Of a stretch of 34,810 nt of DNA, positions 29,301-34,810 are shown in pieces; position 1 is the stretch's first letter; every line of letters starts with the position of its first letter. This DNA is from FEN-1073 sp050010135 (GTDB lineage Bacteria; Chloroflexota; Anaerolineae; Anaerolineales; RBG-16-64-43): contig JBEKLP010000023.1 in assembly GCA_050010135.1 (NCBI GenBank), positions 1 to 34,810 on the forward strand, written 5' to 3'. The notes below the pieces were generated by a model, which saw nothing but the letters and a program-made list of their open reading frames with translations, had not been told where the DNA came from and did not search any database. The position numbers and the translations under genes were made by a program.

Positions 29301-32138
29301 TTATTCCTCCGCCGATCGGTCGGTCGGGGAGGGGAGGAGTTTTCCTCCGCGCGCAAACATTCCCCGCCGAACCAGGCTTTTCCGAAATTTCTCGATCAAG
29401 TACAGGATTGGCCCATACAGGGCCAGCAGGATCCAATACGCCGCCGGAATGGGCAGATGTTCGAAGATGGATGCAAACGGCGGAATGTATATCAACGAAA
29501 CGATCAGCCCGATCTCGAAGGCCACGCTCAGCAAGAGAAAACGGTTGCTGAAGAATCCCACGCGGCTTCCACGCTCGCGGCTGGTGCGGCAGGAAAAAAC
29601 GTTCCCCACCTGGGAAGTCACCACACCGGCGTGGAACATCGTCGTCGCGAGGACGTACGTCCGCCCGGCCGTTGTCTTGATCAACTCGGCATAGGAACTC
29701 CAGATGGGAGCCAGGAGCGCCTGCCAATGGATCGGATCCTCTCTATAATACACGAAAAGGAAACCTGAAAAACATAATCCCGCCTCGATCAAACCCAACC
29801 ACAAACTTCGAAATCCCACGCCTCGATCCAAGAGGGGTTGCCCCTTTTTTCGCGGTGGGCGGGACATCACATCCGGTTCCGGCCGTTCGGTTCCCAACGC
29901 TAGGGCTGGCAGCAGGTCGGTGCCCAAATCAATCGCCAGGATCTGGGTGACGGTTAACGCCAACGGCAAATCAAATATGGCTGTGGCTAAGAGCGGCACA
30001 ACCTCGACGACGTTGCTGGCAAAAATGTAGGTGGCAAATTTCCGCAGGTTATCAAAGACGGTTCTACCTTCCTCCACTGCGTCCGCGACCGCCCCAAAAT
30101 TATCGTTGGTCAATATTACGTCCGCCGATTCGCGGGCGACGTCGGTCCCGCTGATCCCCATTGCGATCCCGATGTCGGCTTTGCGCAGTGCCGGGGCGTC
30201 GTTTACTCCGTCCCCGATGACCGCGACGACATCCCCGTTGGCCTGAAAGGCCGCCACCAGCCGCAATTTGTGTTCCGGCGCCATGCGGGCGAAGATCACT
30301 TCCTGTTTGAGGATCAGCTGGAGCTGGGCGTCGCTCATCTGTTCCAGTTCGGCGCCGGTTAGAATCCTCGGATTGGGCTTGGAGAGCATTCCGATGCGGC
30401 GCGCCAGGGAATCTGCGGTTAACCCATAGTCGCCGGTGATCATCACCCACTGCACGCCCGCTTCCCGGCAGCGCTTGATGGCGTCGGCCACCTCCGGCCG
30501 GGGGGGATCCATCATGGCGGCCAGTCCCAGAAAGGTTAGTTCCCGCTCCACCGATGCAACCGAGAAATCCGACCCCGCTCCGGTCCGCGGAGGAAGGGTG
30601 CGGCAAGCCAGAGCCAATACCCTTAGCGCGTTGCGGGCGTATTCGTCGTTGGTCGAAAGGATCTGTGACCGCATCTGGGGATCCAATGGAACGTCCTGCC
30701 CCCGGATGTGGACGCTCGTGCATAATTGCAACACTTCCCGTGGAGCGCCTTTGACAAAAACAATTTCCCGGCCATCTGGAAGGCGGTGAACCGTACCCAT
30801 GCGTTTCCGCCGGGCGTCGAACGGCAGCTCGTGAATCCGCGGATATTCTTCCTGGATTTCCTCTTCGACAATCTTTCCTTTCGCCGCCAAAACTCTCAAT
30901 GCAGCTTCGGTCTGATCACCCAAATACGACCAGCGCGGCCGCTCCGGGGTGGGCGGCAGAAGACGCGAATTGTTGCAAAGGACTGCGGCGTTAAGCAACA
31001 TTCGCAAGTCGTCCCGCACGCCGGGAGAATCGATCGTGGGCGAAAAACCGCCCTTGGGTTCGTATCCGGCACCACTGACGGAATACCTCCGGTTACCCGC
31101 CCAAACCTCGCGGACGGTCATCTGATTCTGAGTCAGTGTTCCGCTTTTATCAGTGCAGATGACCGAAGTAGTTCCGAGGGTTTCCACCATGGAAAGATTT
31201 TTCACCAGCACGCCGCGCTTGGCCAGGCGTTGGACGGCGATGGCCAGCGTGAGCGTCAGTGTGGGCACCAATCCTTCCGGGATTACGGCCACCACTACTC
31301 CGATGGCCAGCAGAAAAGCGGTCAACCAATAAATCCGTTCATGCCAAAAACCAAGCGAAAAGGCCATGGTACCGGCAATCAGCGCGAGGATGGTAAACAG
31401 GCGGGTGATCCGCTGCATTTCCGCTTGCAGGCGGCTTTTAATCTCGGGTGTTTCCTGGGTCAGCCGGGCGATCCTCCCGAATTGCGTCAGCGACCCGGTG
31501 GCATATACGATCGCCCGGGAGGTTCCGGAGGCCACCGAGGTTCCGGCGAACACCAGGTTGATTTGTTCCACTTCGGTTAAATCCTGCCGCAAAGAAGGTT
31601 CCGCAGTCTTGCGCGCAGGCATCGCCTCACCGGTCAGGGTGGCGTTGTTAACACGCAACCCGAATTCTTGTATGACACGGGCGTCGGCCGGGATGTTATC
31701 CCCTTCTGCAAGAACCAGGACATCGCCCGGCACGATCTCGGAAGAGGGCAAGCTGATTTCCGCGCCGTCGCGCAATGCGCGCGTGAAATCCGGCAGCAGC
31801 TTCTCGAGCGAGGAAATCGCGCGCTCGGCGCGGTATTCCTGCAAAAAAGAAAATACCGCATTCACCAGGACGACCATCCAGATGACCAGCCCAAGGACCG
31901 GACGGCCTCCGATGATGGCGATTAATCCCGCAACCCAAAGCAAAAGAGCCATGGGGTGGGTGGCCTGATCCAACAAACGGCGGTATTCCAGGGTGACCGG
32001 TTTTTCGATGTGCAGGCGGTTGGGACCGTACAGGGACAACCGGGAAACGGCTTCTTCCTGGGAAAGGCCTTGCGGACTTGTCTCGAGCGCGGAAAAGACC
32101 TCGGAAACGCGGAGCGAAGAAATGGGGGCGGAAGGCAT
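29301..32138 (-). CDS. Type II P-type cation-transporting ATPase with DKSGT motif
   Basis: 945-residue P2-type ATPase. The order is: cation-ATPase N-terminal domain (1-60), M1-M2, actuator with LTGEAMP (168-174), M3-M4 with VIPEGL (285-290), phosphorylation site D330 in CTDKSGTLTQNQMTV (the usual DKTGT has Ser here), nucleotide domain, ITGDYGLTAD, the hinge VIGDGVNDAPALRKADIGIAMG, M5 (NLRKFATYIFASNVVEVVPLL), M6 (LAIDLGTDLLPALALGTE), and the C-terminal membrane domain. The M6 DLGTD motif resembles Na,K/H,K-ATPases more than the NLVTD of SERCA; the M5 SNxxE is shared. K+, Na+ or Ca2+ are all possible substrates. It sits between a KimA-like permease and two RCK regulators, favouring K+/Na+. No clear ribosome binding site precedes the ATG. 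Confidence 0.93.
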   Translation of the reverse strand: MPSAPISSLRVSEVFSALETSPQGLSQEEAVSRLSLYGPNRLHIEKPVTLEYRRLLDQATHPMALLLWVAGLIAIIGGRPVLGLVIWMVVLVNAVFSFLQEYRAERAISSLEKLLPDFTRALRDGAEISLPSSEIVPGDVLVLAEGDNIPADARVIQEFGLRVNNATLTGEAMPARKTAEPSLRQDLTEVEQINLVFAGTSVASGTSRAIVYATGSLTQFGRIARLTQETPEIKSRLQAEMQRITRLFTILALIAGTMAFSLGFWHERIYWLTAFLLAIGVVVAVIPEGLVPTLTLTLAIAVQRLAKRGVLVKNLSMVETLGTTSVICTDKSGTLTQNQMTVREVWAGNRRYSVSGAGYEPKGGFSPTIDSPGVRDDLRMLLNAAVLCNNSRLLPPTPERPRWSYLGDQTEAALRVLAAKGKIVEEEIQEEYPRIHELPFDARRKRMGTVHRLPDGREIVFVKGAPREVLQLCTSVHIRGQDVPLDPQMRSQILSTNDEYARNALRVLALACRTLPPRTGAGSDFSVASVERELTFLGLAAMMDPPRPEVADAIKRCREAGVQWVMITGDYGLTADSLARRIGMLSKPNPRILTGAELEQMSDAQLQLILKQEVIFARMAPEHKLRLVAAFQANGDVVAVIGDGVNDAPALRKADIGIAMGISGTDVARESADVILTNDNFGAVADAVEEGRTVFDNLRKFATYIFASNVVEVVPLLATAIFDLPLALTVTQILAIDLGTDLLPALALGTERPEPDVMSRPPRKKGQPLLDRGVGFRSLWLGLIEAGLCFSGFLFVYYREDPIHWQALLAPIWSSYAELIKTTAGRTYVLATTMFHAGVVTSQVGNVFSCRTSRERGSRVGFFSNRFLLLSVAFEIGLIVSLIYIPPFASIFEHLPIPAAYWILLALYGPILYLIEKFRKSLVRRGMFARGGKLLPSPTDRSAEE

Positions 32139-32209
32139 AGAGGCCGACGGATGCGGCGGAAATATTTTCCTTGTTAAATTCGAACCTGCTAAATCGACGG
32201 GATTAAAAG

Positions 32210-34045
32210 CTACTCCGGTTTATCATCCGGTCCGGCGGTATCTTTGGGATGGCCGCCCATCTGCGGTTCGGGTTTCGTTTTCAGGTAATCCGCCAGCAGG
32301 GAGGGAGCTTCGGGGTGATCGACGTGGATCGCCTCGTTATAATCCCCCGCCGGGGCGGGATGTTCGAAACGCATGGGCCGGCGGACTCCAAATAGTTCAA
32401 AGAACCGGCTTATCCAAACGAGGATGTTATACCGATATTCCTGCATCCGCAAGGACTGCCATTCCACGATGGAAGCCATGGAACCCTGGATGCGCGCCTT
32501 TTCGCGCACGATGCGGTGAATTTTCTCAGGGCTGCGGGAGCCGGCGGGCGAGATCAGAATTGCGTGCGCGGCAAGGATCAACACGCTGAAGGAAATCAGC
32601 ACCACCCAGCCGCCTTCCGTCCATTTGCCGACAATTTGTCCCACAAACACGATTCCCGACAGCGTACCGGCAAAACCCGCCGCGAGCGCTCCCCAAAAGC
32701 GCTTTCTCCCGGTGAATGTGCGAAGAATATGCTGGCGGATGGCGAATCCCATGACCATGATCGGCATGAAAACGCCGATACCGTAATACGGAACGGCAAG
32801 GGATTGCTCCGCTCGAATAACAAACATAATCACGAGGGTGACGACGAACGCCACCGTTACCGATCGGGTGAAGGTACCTTGCCGGTTTCGATAAACAATG
32901 ATTTCAGGTAACTCACCGATAGCAACATCTCTCCATTCGGTCGCCTGCAGATCCTGAAAGGCGGTCATCGAAGCGGACGCCAGCAGTGCTACCGCCAGGA
33001 GCTGATATATCCAAAAAAGAAAGGAACTGCCGAGAACGCCGAATCCCGGGATTTGCTGAAATCCGATAAACGCCAGGTTCCCGACCAGCGTCCGGCCCCA
33101 GGTCTGATCGAATACATTAAAGCGGATGGCAAACACGGCTAGAAGAAATGTCGTTATCCCGCCGTAGAAAAGAAAGGACATCTGGACAAATCGTCCGATA
33201 CCGGATTTTCCGGAGTAAAAATTCCAAAGCGCTTTCAGCTTGGGAACATTCTCTTTGCCCCAACTCACCAGGCTCACATCCTTATTAATGACGAACTGAA
33301 TTCCATTCGACATCGCCTCCAATCCGGAGAGGGCAACCAGACCCTTCATGGATGCAGTTAGCAGGTGGTACATGGCCTGTAGCAAGCTAACCTGCTGTGG
33401 TTCAATCGTATTGGGCATAGCCGGCACACCCCGCAGGTGGGCCAGGTAGAGGCCGGCGAACATGGTGATGGTGAGAAACCCAAAAATGCCGAGCAGAATG
33501 AACGTTACCCGGGCCGATTCGCCCCGGCCGCGGATCGTGAGATACCACATTGTGGTGACCAACGCCGCGCCGATCAGAAAATGCCAGAACCAGTTGATGC
33601 CGGTTTTTTGCAGGACCGAAAGCAGCTGGTCCACGCCGGAAAGTGAGGAGACAACGATAGTAAAGATGTAGTCCTGAATTAAAACGACCGCCACCACCAG
33701 GCTCAGCGTAGGCAACAGATAGCGCATGGAAGCCGTATACGCTCCGCCGCCCTCGTTGAAAACACCCAAGGAATACATATAGAGCAAACCAAAGACGATA
33801 TTGGCGACGGCGATCACGGCGACGGCGATATAGCCGTATTTTTGAAGGCCATAAGGATGCAGCGCGCCCATCAACTCGCCGGTGGCGTAATAATAGGAGG
33901 TGAAATAATCGACACCAAACAGCGCCACGGCGGCCAGCAATCCGATTTGACCGGCGCCGTGCACGTGCGCGTCTTCCGCCCGCTCGTGGGGGGAGACGCG
34001 GTAGGCGATATAAATAAACGCGGCAAGTAAAAGAATGGAAACCAT
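32210..34045 (-). CDS. APC-superfamily permease, KimA-like
   Basis: 611-residue polytopic membrane protein with about 12-13 hydrophobic helices and a hydrophilic C-terminal tail (about 510-611). The first core helix has GVDYFTSYYYATGE (D46 and Y53), whose D-x6-Y spacing recalls the substrate-site helix of the K+ importer KimA (YdaO) as I remember it. Later come NEGGGAYTASMRYL, LIQDYIFTIVVSSLSGVDQL, LSGLEAMSNGIQFV and YYGIGVFMPIMVMGFAIRQ, all in KimA-like positions. An extra N-terminal helix (about 3-15) precedes the core. No strong ribosome binding site is seen; a small CCCGG/CCGGG hairpin lies just upstream. It is 71 nt upstream of the ATPase gene. An amino-acid permease is the alternative call. 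Confidence 0.8.
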   Translation of the reverse strand: MVSILLLAAFIYIAYRVSPHERAEDAHVHGAGQIGLLAAVALFGVDYFTSYYYATGELMGALHPYGLQKYGYIAVAVIAVANIVFGLLYMYSLGVFNEGGGAYTASMRYLLPTLSLVVAVVLIQDYIFTIVVSSLSGVDQLLSVLQKTGINWFWHFLIGAALVTTMWYLTIRGRGESARVTFILLGIFGFLTITMFAGLYLAHLRGVPAMPNTIEPQQVSLLQAMYHLLTASMKGLVALSGLEAMSNGIQFVINKDVSLVSWGKENVPKLKALWNFYSGKSGIGRFVQMSFLFYGGITTFLLAVFAIRFNVFDQTWGRTLVGNLAFIGFQQIPGFGVLGSSFLFWIYQLLAVALLASASMTAFQDLQATEWRDVAIGELPEIIVYRNRQGTFTRSVTVAFVVTLVIMFVIRAEQSLAVPYYGIGVFMPIMVMGFAIRQHILRTFTGRKRFWGALAAGFAGTLSGIVFVGQIVGKWTEGGWVVLISFSVLILAAHAILISPAGSRSPEKIHRIVREKARIQGSMASIVEWQSLRMQEYRYNILVWISRFFELFGVRRPMRFEHPAPAGDYNEAIHVDHPEAPSLLADYLKTKPEPQMGGHPKDTAGPDDKPE

Positions 34046-34096
34046 TGGAGTTATTCCCGGGCTTGCCGGGTATTGGATATATTCACGCGTGCAGGA

Positions 34097-34804
34097 TCAT
34101 CTGCTTTTCGAAGATTGAAATGCTTCTTCGAGCAATGTAAATTCGGTCAGGATGTGATTCCGAGTCGAGGGACTGAGGCGTGTGTCCTGGGCGACTTTCA
34201 CCGCTTCTTCGCAGACCGCGCGGACGACAAACGCCGGAACGAACATGATCCGGCCGGCCGGGATAACCTCGAATGGGTACTCCTTCATGTGCAACGCTTG
34301 GTCGTCAAAGTAGGGCAGGGAGATCGAAAGGCCGCGGTTCAGATCTCCGACGTTTGCCCGACGTTGAATGGTTTGGATGATTTCCTTGGTCTGATATACG
34401 GCCAGCGACCGGCCCTGATTTACCAACTGGCCCAGCATCCCGTAGCGCTTCTTCTGATATTCCTCATCGGCGACGAAATAAGCCGCGAGCCCCACGGCAG
34501 TATGCAGAATCTGCAGAAAGTGCTGCATGGAGGAAATATCAGCTTCCGCTTCCGCCACGCTGCCCACCAGCAGTTTGCCCTCCCCGTCGAAGGCCACCCA
34601 TTGCGGCAAAAAGAACTTCCGGGCATAGGGGACAAACGGCACCTGCAATTCCCCGCGTCCCATTTCCGAGCTGCCCTCTTCCGCGATCGCGTCGGTGGAG
34701 GCGGTAATCGCGGATTCGACCTCGGTCGAAGAAGATTTCGGTTCGGAAGGTGTGGTTTCGCCTTCCAACGTGACATACTTCACCGACCGTCCGACCGGAA
34801 GCAT
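34097..34804 (-). CDS. Uncharacterised protein at the head of the K+/Na+ cluster
   Basis: 235-residue protein read from the ATG at 34804, six bases from the window edge; the true start may lie outside. The N-terminal ~55 residues are Ser/Thr/Glu-rich and probably disordered. From about 56 on there is a folded domain: FVPYARKFFLPQWVAFDGEGKLLV, a helical stretch SSMQHFLQILHTAVGLAAYFVADEEYQKKRYG, GRSLAVYQTKEIIQTIQRRANVGDL, then EYPFEVIPAGRIMFVPAFVVRAVCEEAVKVAQD. There is no signal peptide, catalytic motif or clear membrane helix. I recognise no family. It lies 51 nt upstream of the KimA-like permease on the same strand, so it may belong to the same transcript and could be a regulatory or accessory factor. 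Confidence 0.7.
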   Translation of the reverse strand: MLPVGRSVKYVTLEGETTPSEPKSSSTEVESAITASTDAIAEEGSSEMGRGELQVPFVPYARKFFLPQWVAFDGEGKLLVGSVAEAEADISSMQHFLQILHTAVGLAAYFVADEEYQKKRYGMLGQLVNQGRSLAVYQTKEIIQTIQRRANVGDLNRGLSISLPYFDDQALHMKEYPFEVIPAGRIMFVPAFVVRAVCEEAVKVAQDTRLSPSTRNHILTEFTLLEEAFQSSKSR

Positions 34805-34810
34805 GTTCGT

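Noticed and set aside
29263..29727. Upstream extension of the first RCK protein
   Set aside because: It overlaps the P-type ATPase coding sequence out of frame; the RCK N-terminus MKIIIMGCG starts at 29262.
1..34810. CRISPR array, IS element, prophage or integrative element
   Set aside because: I saw no regularly spaced direct repeats, transposase or integrase motifs, or attachment-site duplications at the tRNA gene.

Overview
The window is about 34.8 kb of a compact, gene-dense bacterial chromosome with moderately high GC. Gene content points to Chloroflexota, most likely an Anaerolineae-like lineage. The pointers are a topoisomerase I with an N-terminal DUF5679-type zinc ribbon, a tandem pair of TrkA-type RCK proteins, a DUF3160 lipoprotein beside FG-GAP and CapA proteins, and a membrane-anchored WD40 protein. 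This placement is inference from remembered family distributions; no rRNA or marker search was possible. Nothing looks like a prophage, IS element or CRISPR array, so this is mostly ordinary core genome with some unusual neighbourhoods.

Layout. 1-3.5 kb: a NarL/LuxR response regulator (partial, minus strand) diverges from dgt-greA (plus strand). 2.4-8.2 kb: a minus-strand run dprA-manC-topA-membrane protein, diverging from a MshA-like GT4 glycosyltransferase (8.5-9.7 kb). 9.8-12.2 kb, minus strand: tRNA-Arg(TCG) followed by a HEXXH metallopeptidase, and a TIM-barrel protein fused to a SnoaL/NTF2 domain. 12.4-15.0 kb, plus strand: a long Rel (p)ppGpp synthetase/hydrolase and a small, extremely acidic protein. 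15.1-20.0 kb, minus strand: an S1-domain protein, rpiB-tal (pentose phosphate pathway), and a small membrane protein followed by a membrane-anchored WD40 protein. 20.2-22.1 kb, plus strand: a coiled-coil/HEAT-like protein, YbjQ and AMMECR1, ending at a strong terminator shared with rubrerythrin (minus strand). 22.8-27.8 kb, plus strand: FG-GAP protein, DUF3160 lipoprotein, CapA-like protein and a mutarotase-like protein. 27.9-34.8 kb, minus strand: an unknown protein, a KimA-like APC permease, a type II P-type ATPase and two TrkA-type RCK proteins, ending in a bidirectional terminator.

How the genes fit together. The best candidate for an under-described system is the 27.9-34.8 kb cluster. 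It combines a KimA-like permease, a P-type ATPase whose M5/M6 region resembles Na,K-ATPase, and two overlapping RCK nucleotide-sensing proteins, with no TrkH/KtrB channel in view and one unrecognised protein at the upstream end. This suggests a K+/Na+ homeostasis island in which the RCK proteins may serve unusual partners. Other points of interest are a Rel enzyme with an intact hydrolase centre and a RelA-type EFDD synthetase motif, the TIM-barrel/SnoaL fusion, and a likely tRNA-metallopeptidase dicistron. Two divergent promoter regions are also notable, one with a palindromic ATTGTACAAT core that can act as a -10 in both directions. Several start codons lack a Shine-Dalgarno sequence and lie close behind a -10 element.

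All function calls come from reading motifs by eye. No database search was run.
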